Shown here in pieces: positions 15,573 to 23,599 of a stretch of 38,593 nt of DNA. Origin of the DNA: Cellulosilyticum sp. (GTDB lineage: Bacteria > Bacillota > Clostridia > Lachnospirales > Cellulosilyticaceae); contig JARKVN010000016.1 of NCBI GenBank assembly GCA_029851645.1, positions 1-38,593 on the forward strand. The letters are read 5' to 3'. Every line of letters begins with the position of its first letter. The stretch's first letter is position 1. The notes under the pieces were generated by a model. The model was not told where the DNA came from and made no database searches. It saw nothing but the letters and a program-made list of their open reading frames with translations. A program made the translations under genes and the position numbers.

Positions 15573-15677
15573 ATAAAAAGAGTATTTATCCTAAACTCTA
15601 ACCTTTTTATTAACAATAAAAGCTGATATAGTAAGAATAAATTATCTGAATCAAATTGAACAATGAAAGGTGGTAAT

Positions 15678-16277
15678 ATGTCAGACTCTATTTTAACAAA
15701 AAAAGCAATTGCAGAAGCACTTAAGGAGCTTACATTAACGAGGCCTTTTGATAAAATATCTATTTCAGAAATTACTAAGGCTTGTAATTTAAATCGTCAA
15801 ACTTTTTATTATCATTTTCAAGATAAATATGAACTTCTAGGTTGGATATACTATACAGAAGGGTTTTCTGTTGCAACTCATGATATTAGTTTTGAGAACT
15901 GGCACCAAAAGATTTTAGATTTTCTAAAGGTGTTAAGAAAAGATAAGACTTTTTACTGTAATACGATTAAGTCCGCCGAAAAGGATTTTGTAGAATATTT
16001 ACTCCAAATTACAATTGCATTATTTGAAGAAGCCATTAAAGTAGTTGATGTGCAGCAAAAAGTAAAGACGGAGGAGAAGAAGTTTATTTCGGAGTTTTAT
16101 GCTTATGGGGTATGTGGCACTATTACCAATTGGATTCATAAGGGGATGAAAGAAGAGCCAGAAACCGTCGCACATAACTTAAAGCTTCTAGCTCTTAATA
16201 CAGAGCAGCTTGCCTATAAAATTTGCATAGGTGAAATAGTTACTTCAAGTGAAACTTTAGAATCAGCCAAGCTTTAA
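15678..16277 (+). CDS. TetR/AcrR family transcriptional regulator (DhaS-like)
   Basis: A regulator of 199 aa. The N-terminal helix-turn-helix reads KISISEITKACNLNRQTFYYHFQDKYELLGWIY, typical of the TetR subgroup that includes DhaS. The all-helical C-terminal part forms the dimer and ligand pocket. The track start at 15663 has no RBS. The ATG at 15678 follows AAAGGTGG and is chosen. Its last 38 bases overlap the end of the convergent small gene. It lies 300 bases from the oleate hydratase promoter, which contains an inverted repeat that could be its operator; it may sense a fatty acid (inference). Confidence 0.88.
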   Translation: MSDSILTKKAIAEALKELTLTRPFDKISISEITKACNLNRQTFYYHFQDKYELLGWIYYTEGFSVATHDISFENWHQKILDFLKVLRKDKTFYCNTIKSAEKDFVEYLLQITIALFEEAIKVVDVQQKVKTEEKKFISEFYAYGVCGTITNWIHKGMKEEPETVAHNLKLLALNTEQLAYKICIGEIVTSSETLESAKL

Positions 16278-16485
16278 TTTGCTCTTCAGTTGCCTCGTGA
16301 AGTAGCGATTTAAGCTCTATTTGAAGCTGATTTAGTACATCAGGTGTAAAATGCTCATTGCTTAAATCCTTACCTAGAGCAATGACATTACGGCAAGTAC
16401 GTTCAAGAGATTTATGTGTATTGCGTAAAATATGATGTAATGTGATTTTTAGAGTAACTTCTTTAATGCGAGTATTAAGTGACAT
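16240..16485 (-). CDS. Small helical protein of unknown function
   Basis: An 81-aa protein, mainly helical and charged, with no signal peptide or Cys motif. It has a strong AGGAGGG six bases before its ATG on the reverse strand, so it is likely translated. It overlaps the 3' end of the TetR gene tail-to-tail and is divergent from the oleate hydratase gene. I do not recognise a family. Confidence 0.6.
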   Translation of the reverse strand: MSLNTRIKEVTLKITLHHILRNTHKSLERTCRNVIALGKDLSNEHFTPDVLNQLQIELKSLLHEATEEQIKAWLILKFHLK

Positions 16486-16575
16486 GGAGAACCCTCCTAT
16501 ATTGGTTTTAACTTCCTTAACTAATTTTATATTTTTATTATAGTTCCTATCTATGGGTGTGTATACTAAGTGATA

Positions 16576-16605
16576 TTAGACAATTTTGTATATCTGTCTA
16601 ATAAT
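16576..16605 (+). promoter_or_regulatory. Oleate hydratase promoter with inverted repeat (candidate TetR operator)
   Basis: TTAGACA (16576-16582) and TGTCTAA (16595-16601) form an inverted repeat with a 12-base spacer. A possible -35 (TAGACA) and -10 (TAATAA or AATAAT) coincide with the two arms, so a bound repressor would block the promoter. A third TGTCTA lies at 16624. Assignment to the neighbouring TetR is inference. Confidence 0.5.
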
Positions 16606-16712
16606 GTGACAAAGAAGATAATTTGTCTAGTTACCTTTTAGAGTTTATTAGATATACTCTGTTTATAGGCAAGAGATTCATAATCTATTTGAGAAGAGAA
16701 AGGATGACAGTT

Positions 16713-18431
16713 ATGAATAAAAAAGGATTAGGAACTATTTTAGCAGGAACAGCATTAGTAGGCGCTGCAGTAGCAGCAACTTGTTACAATAAAGAGAAAA
16801 AGAAAAAAGAAGCTAAAGGATTACCTGAAATAAGTAGTGCATCATTTGAAGAAGGTCGTCAAATTTATTTTGTTGGTGGAGGACTTGCTTCATTAGCAGG
16901 GGCAGCTTACTTAATTCGTGATTGCCATATTGCAGGGGCTAATATTCATGTGTTTGAGGGGATGCATGTTTTAGGCGGAAGTAATGATGGAGCTGGAGAT
17001 GTAACAAATGGTTTTGTGTGCCGTGGTGGTAGAATGCTTAATGAAGAAACTTATGAAAATTTCTGGGAGCTTTTCTCTAGTATTCCATCTTTAGATATGC
17101 CAGGCATGAGTGTTACAGAAGAAATCTTGAACTTTGACCATTTGCATCCAACTCATGCACAAGCACGTTTAATTGATAAACATGGGGTGATTCAAGATGT
17201 TCACTCAATGGGATTTGATACAAAAGACCGTTTATTACTAGGGAAATTGATGGCAACACCAGAAGAAAAATTAGATGACTTAACCATTGAAGATTGGTTT
17301 GAAAGTAGTCCACACTTTTTCACTACAAACTTCTGGTATATGTGGCAGACTACTTTTGCTTTCCAAAAATGGTCCAGTCTATTTGAATTCAAACGTTATA
17401 TGAACCGTATGATTTTTGAATTCTCACGTATTGAAACCCTTGAAGGTGTTACAAGAACGCCTTATAACCAATATGAATCAGTTATTGTACCATTACACAC
17501 TTTCCTTGAAAAACATGGGGTGCAATTCCATACGAATACAACAGTTACAGACATTGATTTTAGGGAAGGTAAAGCACTTACTGTTTCAAGAATCCACCTT
17601 GAAAGGCCAGAAGGTAAAGAAACCATTGAACTAGCACCACAAGATATTTGTATTATGACTAATGCTTGTATGACAGATAGTGCAACGCTAGGAGATTTCC
17701 ATACAGCACCAGAATACAATCCAAGTAAGCCAATTTCAGGGGAACTTTGGAGTAAAGTGGCAGCTAAAAGAGAGGGACTTGGAAATCCAGAACCATTTTT
17801 CGGACATCCTGATCAAACCAACTGGGAGAGCTTTACAGTAACTTGTAAAGGAAATAAACTTCTTAAAATGATTGAGAAATTCTCAGGAAATATTCCAGGT
17901 AGTGGTGCACTAATGACCTTTAAAGACTCTAACTGGCTGATGAGTATTGTAGTAGCAGCGCAGCCACACTTCAAAAATCAACCTATAGATACTACCATTT
18001 TCTGGGGCTATGGTCTATATACTGATAAGGTAGGAAATTATGTAAAGAAACCAATGCGTGATTGTACAGGAGAAGAACTTCTTACAGAACTCATTCATCA
18101 TTTCCATTGGGAAGACCAACTAGATGAAATTATGGAAGATGTTGTGAATGTTATTCCATGTATGATGCCATATATTGATGCACAGTTCCAACCACGTAAA
18201 ATGACAGATCGTCCACAAGTGGTTCCAGAAGGCTCAACAAACTTTGCAATGATTAGCCAATTTGTTGAAATTCCTGAAGATATGGTATTTACAGAGGAAT
18301 ATTCAGTACGTGCAGCAAGAATTGCTGTTTATAAACTACTAGGATATACTGACAAAGAAATTTGTCCAGTCACACCATATCACAAAAATCCAAAGGTATT
18401 AAAGCAGGCCTTAAAAACAGCCTATAGATAA
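16713..18431 (+). CDS. ohyA: Oleate hydratase (MCRA family), with N-terminal hydrophobic segment
   Basis: A 572-aa FAD-dependent hydratase that adds water to the cis-9 double bond of oleate and related unsaturated fatty acids, giving 10-hydroxy products. In gut and rumen bacteria this detoxifies fatty acids. The FAD motif is YFVGGGLASLAGAAYLIRD, followed by HVFEGMHVLGGSNDGAGD and CRGGRMLNEETYENFW, all strongly conserved. The track ORF begins too early. The RBS AAAGG lies nine bases before the ATG at 16713, while the ATG at 16704 overlaps it. The resulting N-terminus has a Gly/Ala-rich hydrophobic stretch (about residues 5-22) followed by a Lys-rich patch, like a membrane anchor. Classical oleate hydratases are soluble or peripheral. 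The TetR regulator upstream may control it. Confidence 0.93.
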   Translation: MNKKGLGTILAGTALVGAAVAATCYNKEKKKKEAKGLPEISSASFEEGRQIYFVGGGLASLAGAAYLIRDCHIAGANIHVFEGMHVLGGSNDGAGDVTNGFVCRGGRMLNEETYENFWELFSSIPSLDMPGMSVTEEILNFDHLHPTHAQARLIDKHGVIQDVHSMGFDTKDRLLLGKLMATPEEKLDDLTIEDWFESSPHFFTTNFWYMWQTTFAFQKWSSLFEFKRYMNRMIFEFSRIETLEGVTRTPYNQYESVIVPLHTFLEKHGVQFHTNTTVTDIDFREGKALTVSRIHLERPEGKETIELAPQDICIMTNACMTDSATLGDFHTAPEYNPSKPISGELWSKVAAKREGLGNPEPFFGHPDQTNWESFTVTCKGNKLLKMIEKFSGNIPGSGALMTFKDSNWLMSIVVAAQPHFKNQPIDTTIFWGYGLYTDKVGNYVKKPMRDCTGEELLTELIHHFHWEDQLDEIMEDVVNVIPCMMPYIDAQFQPRKMTDRPQVVPEGSTNFAMISQFVEIPEDMVFTEEYSVRAARIAVYKLLGYTDKEICPVTPYHKNPKVLKQALKTAYR

Positions 18432-18519
18432 TATAAGTAAGAAAGATTAAGCTCTTTATATCCCCTTAAGTTTCTGTTAGTTATTAAGAGGATTTCAGCT
18501 GATGAAATGAATAAGTAGA

Positions 18520-18570
18520 AAAATAGGGACGGTTCTGACCGGTATATTTGGCCAGAACCGTCCCTATTTT
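18520..18570. repeat. REP/MITE-like palindrome ending in GGGACGGTTCTG
   Basis: A 21-bp stem with one mismatch: AAAATAGGGACGGTTCTG... pairs with ...CAGAACCGTCCCTATTTT around a 9-base loop. The GGGACGGTTCT core resembles short palindromes scattered in many Clostridia, often linked to REP-associated (Y1) transposases. It is G+C-richer than its surroundings. It may also act as a terminator for ohyA, since TTTT follows on the plus strand and AAAA precedes it. Confidence 0.65.
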
Positions 18571-18601
18571 ATATTATTAATGGCAGAAAATTAATTTATA
18601 T

Positions 18602-18647
18602 TTTAGTGCACTAAAGTGTTGACTTTAATGCTTTAGCATACTAAAAT
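18602..18647 (+). promoter_or_regulatory. Promoter of the amino-acid ABC importer with tandem TTTAG-N4-CTAAA operators
   Basis: TTGACT (18619-18624) and TAAAAT (18642-18647) are 17 bases apart. TTTAGTGCACTAAA (18602-18615) lies just upstream of the -35, and TTTAGCATACTAAA (18632-18645) covers the spacer and most of the -10. The two sites share arms and their centres are exactly 30 bases apart. This is a clear repressor arrangement; I cannot name the regulator. Confidence 0.8.
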
Positions 18648-18686
18648 ATAAATTAGTTAAAAAAGCTAGATTAAGGAGCGATTGGA

Positions 18687-19511
18687 ATGCAAATAAAAGA
18701 ATTAATGAAGAAAGCTGTTGTATGTACAGTAGCAACAGCATTAAGTTTAGGTTTTACTGGATGTAGCAATATGAGTGGAGACGGACAAATAGAATTAGCA
18801 AGTGTATTAGATAAAGAGGCACTAATTGTAGGGCTAGATGATACTTTTGCACCCATGGGGTTTAAAGATGAAAACGGAGAAGTTACAGGCTTTGATGTAG
18901 ACCTTGCAAAGGCTATTGGGGAAAAGCTTGGTAAGGAGATTGAATTTCAAAGCATTGACTGGAGTATGAAAGAAGCAGAACTTAATGCAGGAAATATTGA
19001 CTTTATTTGGAATGGCTATACCATTACAGAAGAAAGAAAGGCTCAAGTTGCCTTTGGGACGCCTTATCTTAAAAATAGACAAATCATTGTAACGTTAGCA
19101 GGTTCAGAAATTAATTCTAAAGCTGATTTAGCTGGTAAAACTGTGGCTGCTCAAACAGGGTCTAGTGCAGTAGATGCCATGGAAGCAGAGCCAGATATTT
19201 TAGCTAGCTTTAAAGATGGTAAGCCTATTACCTATGAAAGCAACAATGATGTTTTAATGGACCTTGAAGCAGGGCGTGTGGATGCAGTCGTGGCAGATGA
19301 AATTATTGTAAAGTACTACATGAGCAAAAAAGGTGAAGAAAAATTTAAAGTGCTGGAAGAGGATTTTGGCAAAGAGGAATACGGTGTAGGTATGAGACAA
19401 AGTGATACAGATTTAGTAGAAGCATTTAACAAAGCTTATAGCAAGTTAAAAGAAGAAGGGGAACTTGCAGCCATTTCAACGAAATGGTTTGGTGAGGATA
19501 TTACAAATTAA
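18687..19511 (+). CDS. Polar amino-acid ABC transporter, substrate-binding lipoprotein
   Basis: A 274-aa extracytoplasmic lipoprotein of the SBP_bac_3 family. It has a signal peptide with lipobox FTGC (Cys at about residue 26). The mature part has GLDDTFAPMGFKDENGEVTGFDVDLAKAIG, the usual start of the ligand-binding fold, and the later AAQTGSSAVDAM segment. It delivers a polar amino acid or related compound, such as cystine, glutamine or arginine. The start ATG follows AAGGAG. It is the first gene of a three-gene operon whose promoter has tandem operators. Specificity is not visible. Confidence 0.93.
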   Translation: MQIKELMKKAVVCTVATALSLGFTGCSNMSGDGQIELASVLDKEALIVGLDDTFAPMGFKDENGEVTGFDVDLAKAIGEKLGKEIEFQSIDWSMKEAELNAGNIDFIWNGYTITEERKAQVAFGTPYLKNRQIIVTLAGSEINSKADLAGKTVAAQTGSSAVDAMEAEPDILASFKDGKPITYESNNDVLMDLEAGRVDAVVADEIIVKYYMSKKGEEKFKVLEEDFGKEEYGVGMRQSDTDLVEAFNKAYSKLKEEGELAAISTKWFGEDITN

Positions 19512-19563
19512 AATAGAAAATCTAGTAAGTTAGTAAGTAGTAAAAGTTTAGAGGAGGATTGAC

Positions 19564-20238
19564 ATGACAGAAGTATTGGGCAATATAGGAGAAATCATAT
19601 CATATATAGGCAAAATGATGCCACAGATGGGTGAGGGCTTAAAAGTCACCCTAAATGTATTTACATTAACACTTCTATTATCTGTGCCATTAGGTGTAGT
19701 AGTTGCCTTATGTCGGCTGTCAAAGATTAAGTTACTAAGTAAGGCTATGGCATACTATATTTTACTGATGAGAGGAACGCCTTTATTACTTCAGATTATA
19801 TTTATCTTCTTTGGATTACCTATTCTTAATATTAGTATTGACCGTATGCCAGCAGTTATTTTAGCATTCACTCTAAACTATGGTGCCTATTTTGCTGAAA
19901 TCTTTAGAGCAGGGATTGCTTCTATTGATGAGGGACAATATGAAGGGGCGGAAGTATTAGGACTTACTAAGGTAGATACATTCTTTAGAATTATTATGCC
20001 ACAAGCTATTAAGAGGGTATTGCCACCAGTAGCTAATGAAATCATTACTTTGGTGAAAGATACAGCGTTAGTCTATGCCGTTGGATTTGATGACCTCTTA
20101 AAAATAGGAAAAACAGCTACTAATAGGGACGCAACGCTAATGCCACTAGTCATGGTAGCAGTCATTTACTTACTGCTTATCTTTGTTTTATCGAAAATAC
20201 TATTCTATGTAGAAAAGAAATTTGATTACTATAAGTAA
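19564..20238 (+). CDS. Polar amino-acid ABC transporter, permease
   Basis: A 224-aa membrane protein of the HisM/GlnP permease family with about five helices. The EAA loop that contacts the ATPase is EGAEVLGLTKVDTFFRIIMPQAIKRVLPP. The segment RGTPLLLQIIFIFFGLP is typical of the His/Glu/Gln/Arg/opine group. It follows the binding protein by 52 bases with AGGAGG upstream and probably works as a homodimer with the ATPase that follows. Confidence 0.94.
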   Translation: MTEVLGNIGEIISYIGKMMPQMGEGLKVTLNVFTLTLLLSVPLGVVVALCRLSKIKLLSKAMAYYILLMRGTPLLLQIIFIFFGLPILNISIDRMPAVILAFTLNYGAYFAEIFRAGIASIDEGQYEGAEVLGLTKVDTFFRIIMPQAIKRVLPPVANEIITLVKDTALVYAVGFDDLLKIGKTATNRDATLMPLVMVAVIYLLLIFVLSKILFYVEKKFDYYK

Positions 20239-20250
20239 GGAGGGACAGAT

Positions 20251-20937
20251 GTGTTAAAAGTAGAAGGCTTGTATAAAAATTTTGGAGAAGCAGAGGTATT
20301 AAAAGGAGTTAACTTGGAGATTAAACCAGGTGAAATAGTCGTAGTGGTCGGCGCATCAGGAGGGGGAAAAACAACTTTTCTTAGAAGTATCAACTACTTA
20401 GAGAAGTGTTCAAAGGGCAGTATACAGATTGCTGGAGACTATTTATTAAAAAATGGAGTCTATGCTTCTAAAGAGAAAATTAGAGAGATTCGCAAAAATA
20501 TTGGTCTAGTTTTTCAAGGCTTTAATCTTTTTCCACATCTATCTGTTCTAGAAAATTTAATAGAAGCACCTATCAGGGTCTTAGGGCAAAAGCCTGAAGA
20601 GGCAAAAGAAAAAGCTATGGAAATTTTAAGCTTTTTAGAGTTAGAAGCTAAAGCACAGAGCTATCCTTATGAGCTTTCAGGCGGTCAGAAACAACGTGTA
20701 GCGATTGGGAGGGCACTGGCTATGAAGCCAAAGCTGATGTGTTTTGATGAACCCACATCGGCATTAGACCCTACGCTTACAGGAGAAGTAGCAAAGCTTA
20801 TCAAAAGTCTAAGTGGTGAAGGAATGGCAATGCTTATTATTACGCATGATATGGACTTTGCCAAGATGGTGGCAGACCGCATTGTATCTATGAGTGCAGG
20901 GATGATTCTAGAGCAACATATGTATGAAAAGGTATAG
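20251..20937 (+). CDS. Polar amino-acid ABC transporter, ATPase
   Basis: A 228-aa ATPase energising the importer. Walker A is GASGGGKTT, the Q-loop is VFQGFNLFPH, the signature is LSGGQKQR, Walker B is LMCFDEPTSALDP and the switch is ITHD. It starts at GTG six bases after AGGAGGG and 12 bases after the permease stop. No strong terminator follows before cca. Confidence 0.94.
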   Translation: MLKVEGLYKNFGEAEVLKGVNLEIKPGEIVVVVGASGGGKTTFLRSINYLEKCSKGSIQIAGDYLLKNGVYASKEKIREIRKNIGLVFQGFNLFPHLSVLENLIEAPIRVLGQKPEEAKEKAMEILSFLELEAKAQSYPYELSGGQKQRVAIGRALAMKPKLMCFDEPTSALDPTLTGEVAKLIKSLSGEGMAMLIITHDMDFAKMVADRIVSMSAGMILEQHMYEKV

Positions 20938-21005
20938 GGATATGATATAATGAGGCTAATTAATGTTAACACTTGAACTAAAGTATGTTTAGAAAGAGGA
21001 AACAA

Positions 21006-22370
21006 ATGCTTAAAGAGTATAATAAACAAATCCCAAGTGATGCCATTTGTATAATAGATAGAATAGAGAAAGCTGGTTATGAGGCCTATATAGTAGGAGG
21101 ATGCGTAAGAGACTTGCTAATGGGTAGAATACCTCATGATTGGGATATTACGACCTCGGCTAAGCCAGAGGAAGTAAAGAAAATCTTTAGAAGGACCTAT
21201 GATACTGGAATTAAACATGGAACGGTGACGGTTATACTAAATGAAGAACATTATGAAGTGACAACCTATCGAATTGAAGGGGAGTATAAGGACTTTAGAC
21301 GCCCAGAGGAGGTAAGCTTTGTAGAAGATATTACCTTAGATTTATCAAGACGTGACTTTACGATGAATGCTATTGCATATCATCCAGAAAGAGGATTTGT
21401 CGATCCGTATGAAGGACAAGAGGCGATTAAGCATAAGCGTATTTGTTCAGTAAGAAACGCAAGAGAGCGTTTTACAGAAGATGCTTTAAGAATTTTAAGA
21501 GCAGTTAGATTTTCAGCTCAATTAGGCTTTGATATAGATGAAGATACTATTATAGGAATAGAAGCTTGTAAGAGTTTATTAAGTCATATTAGTAAGGAGC
21601 GAATACGTGATGAGTTCCTAAAAATTTGTGTATCTAGTAGGCCAAGCCATATTAATCTCCTGAAAGACCTTGGTTTGTTAGAGTATATTATTCCTGAGTT
21701 TGAAAAGACTTACGGTATGCCACAAAATCATCCTCATCATGTTTATGATGTGGCACAGCATACATTAGTAGCTATGGCGAATATAGAGCCAACCGTTAGA
21801 ATGAGGCTTACTATGTTGTTACATGATTTAGGAAAGGCCTATACACGGACAACAGATCAGTATGGGATTGACCATTTTTACAATCATCCTAAGAAGTCTG
21901 TAGAGTTAGCGACTAATATATTAAAGACGTTGAAGCTAGATAATCGTATGATTAAAGAAGTAGGTTCTCTCATTTATTATCATGATTATCACATTAAGCA
22001 TAGTATTGATAGGGTTTATGTGAAGAAAGTGCTGATGGAAATTGGACCAGAGCTTTTTGACGAATTGCTTAAAGTACAAGGAGCGGATGCCAAAGCACAA
22101 AATCCAGATAAACTAGAGCCTAAGCTCGCCAGTATAGAAAAACAAAGACGATTGAAAGAAGAGATATTAGAAAGTGGAGAACCTTATCAAAAATCGATGT
22201 TAGCAATTACTGGTTTAGATTTAATGAAGGCTGGTATTCCAAAAGGAAAAGAAATAGGCTGGTTATTAGATAAGGCACTCAATCAGGTCATTTGTGACCC
22301 AAACTATAATGAGAAGGAAAAGTTATTAAACTACTGCCACAAGATTTATAAGAGTCATAATGGAGAGTAA
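21006..22370 (+). CDS. cca: CCA tRNA nucleotidyltransferase with HD domain
   Basis: A class II nucleotidyltransferase of 454 aa that adds or repairs the CCA end of tRNAs. The head has GGCVRDLLMGRIPHDWDITT with the metal-binding DxD, then RRDFTMNAIAY, EDALRILRAVRF and the nucleotide-selecting ERIRDEFLK region. A C-terminal HD phosphohydrolase-like domain is present (HHVYDVAQHT, LLHDLGK). The track start at 20985 lacks an RBS. AAAGAGG seven bases before the ATG at 21006 decides the start. A TATAAT at 20946 may be its -10 box, though I see no good -35. A very strong bidirectional terminator follows. Confidence 0.94.
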   Translation: MLKEYNKQIPSDAICIIDRIEKAGYEAYIVGGCVRDLLMGRIPHDWDITTSAKPEEVKKIFRRTYDTGIKHGTVTVILNEEHYEVTTYRIEGEYKDFRRPEEVSFVEDITLDLSRRDFTMNAIAYHPERGFVDPYEGQEAIKHKRICSVRNARERFTEDALRILRAVRFSAQLGFDIDEDTIIGIEACKSLLSHISKERIRDEFLKICVSSRPSHINLLKDLGLLEYIIPEFEKTYGMPQNHPHHVYDVAQHTLVAMANIEPTVRMRLTMLLHDLGKAYTRTTDQYGIDHFYNHPKKSVELATNILKTLKLDNRMIKEVGSLIYYHDYHIKHSIDRVYVKKVLMEIGPELFDELLKVQGADAKAQNPDKLEPKLASIEKQRRLKEEILESGEPYQKSMLAITGLDLMKAGIPKGKEIGWLLDKALNQVICDPNYNEKEKLLNYCHKIYKSHNGE

Positions 22371-22375
22371 AATGA

Positions 22376-22429
22376 AATGCTAAAAGGACTGTTACATATT
22401 CGTTAGTATGTAACAGTCCTTTTAGCATT
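22376..22429. terminator. Bidirectional terminator between cca and the DUF4340 gene
   Basis: A perfect 23-bp stem (AATGCTAAAAGGACTGTTAC... and its complement) surrounds an 8-nt loop. AAAA and TTTT tracts lie inside the arms. It reaches the stop codon of the reverse-strand gene and serves both convergent genes. Confidence 0.85.
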
Positions 22430-23393
22430 AGCCTAGATAATCCTCAGTCTCTCCATGTAATTGGGCATATAAAGCACTAAACTGAGAAAGATCAAAGTAA
22501 GGAATCGCAACAATATTATTACTGCCATTGATTGTTGCATAACAAATGTTTTCTTCTTTACTAATGTTACCTATAACAAGTGACAGCTTGGAACCTGATT
22601 TTAAAGAAATCGTACATTTTAGAGAGGGATTATTAAACCCATAAACACTTAAAACATGCTCTGAGGCATTATCAGTAATAAACTGCTGAATCTTACTGCT
22701 TTGTAAGAAGTGAACAAATTCTGCAGCAAGAGCATCATTAATATTACTACTTGTAAAAGTAATTTCATCAGTTTCACTGTCAGAAGCTATAGGCGTTAAT
22801 ACGGCATTAACGCTCTTATAAGAAAATGATATTTGCGCCACATCAGATAAATTAAAATCTAAAAGCTGTTTATTACGCCAATCTACCTCATCTATTTTTA
22901 AAGAGACAAAGGCAGAAGAGTCCATAGTATATACTGTATTGGATAGAGGGGCATAGACATAATCCGTTGTCTTATTAACACTATCCCCTTTAATTAAGCT
23001 ATATTCGGTATTCTCCTTATCATAAAGAGAGAAAGTCATAGAAGTCTCATCAATACCATATTTACTAAGGTCTTGAGGAGCAATCTCAATGACTTCATTA
23101 AAAATAGGTTCTGCAAAGTTTTCGATTATTGTATAGATGTATAAATCATCAGCGTGTTGATTATTTAAGTTAGGTAAAACCCAGATATTATCTTGACGAA
23201 CTGCTTCAATTTGGTTTCCAGCATAAGAATAAACCACTTTATGTACATCTGTTGGAACGAGTGTCCATAAAATAGATGGAACTTCTATGGTATTTGCTAA
23301 AGAAAATGTATTTTGTTCTTTTTGATAAAAGAATAATATAGAAATGGATAATATAAATACTAAAATAGGAATCAACCAACCTGTACGCTTCAT
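22428..23393 (-). CDS. DUF4340 domain protein with N-terminal membrane anchor
   Basis: A 321-aa protein with an uncleaved N-terminal membrane helix (GWLIPILVFILSISILFFY) and an extracytoplasmic part. It shows two DUF4340-like repeats: a Trp-containing DNIWVLPN segment, LSKYGIDETSMTFSLYD, and later LSVYGFNNPSLKCTISLKSG. DUF4340 proteins usually lie with an ABC-2 type permease of the GldG/GldF kind, but none is next to this copy. The RBS is GAGGTTA, before the ATG on the reverse strand. The function of this family is unsettled. Confidence 0.8.
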   Translation of the reverse strand: MKRTGWLIPILVFILSISILFFYQKEQNTFSLANTIEVPSILWTLVPTDVHKVVYSYAGNQIEAVRQDNIWVLPNLNNQHADDLYIYTIIENFAEPIFNEVIEIAPQDLSKYGIDETSMTFSLYDKENTEYSLIKGDSVNKTTDYVYAPLSNTVYTMDSSAFVSLKIDEVDWRNKQLLDFNLSDVAQISFSYKSVNAVLTPIASDSETDEITFTSSNINDALAAEFVHFLQSSKIQQFITDNASEHVLSVYGFNNPSLKCTISLKSGSKLSLVIGNISKEENICYATINGSNNIVAIPYFDLSQFSALYAQLHGETEDYLG

Positions 23394-23507
23394 TGTACTA
23401 ACCTCACGAAATTTTGCTCATTTTTATATAACATTTGTATTATATCATAGACTAATAAATATAAAAGCAAAATTTAAAACTTCTTTTTAAAAATAAATGG
23501 GAATTAG

Positions 23508-23537
23508 ATATTTTTTAACAAGACCTATCATATAAAT
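23508..23537 (+). promoter_or_regulatory. Possible sporulation-type promoter (SigE/SigK-like) of the CotS-like gene
   Basis: ATATT and CATATAAAT are 16 bases apart. The -10-like CATA start and the product suggest a mother-cell sigma factor, but the match to the known consensus is only partial. Confidence 0.3.
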
Positions 23538-23599
23538 TAAAAGATGAGAGAGTATTGAGGACGAGAGTAAGTGATTATTGCAAGATAGGAGGAGAAGAT

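Noticed and set aside
16623-16712. N-terminal extension of the oleate hydratase ORF
   Set aside because: This stretch follows the promoter and contains the ribosome binding site for the ATG at 16713.
23555-23599. TTG start of the CotS-like ORF
   Set aside because: No convincing RBS, while AGGAGG lies seven bases before the GTG at 23600.
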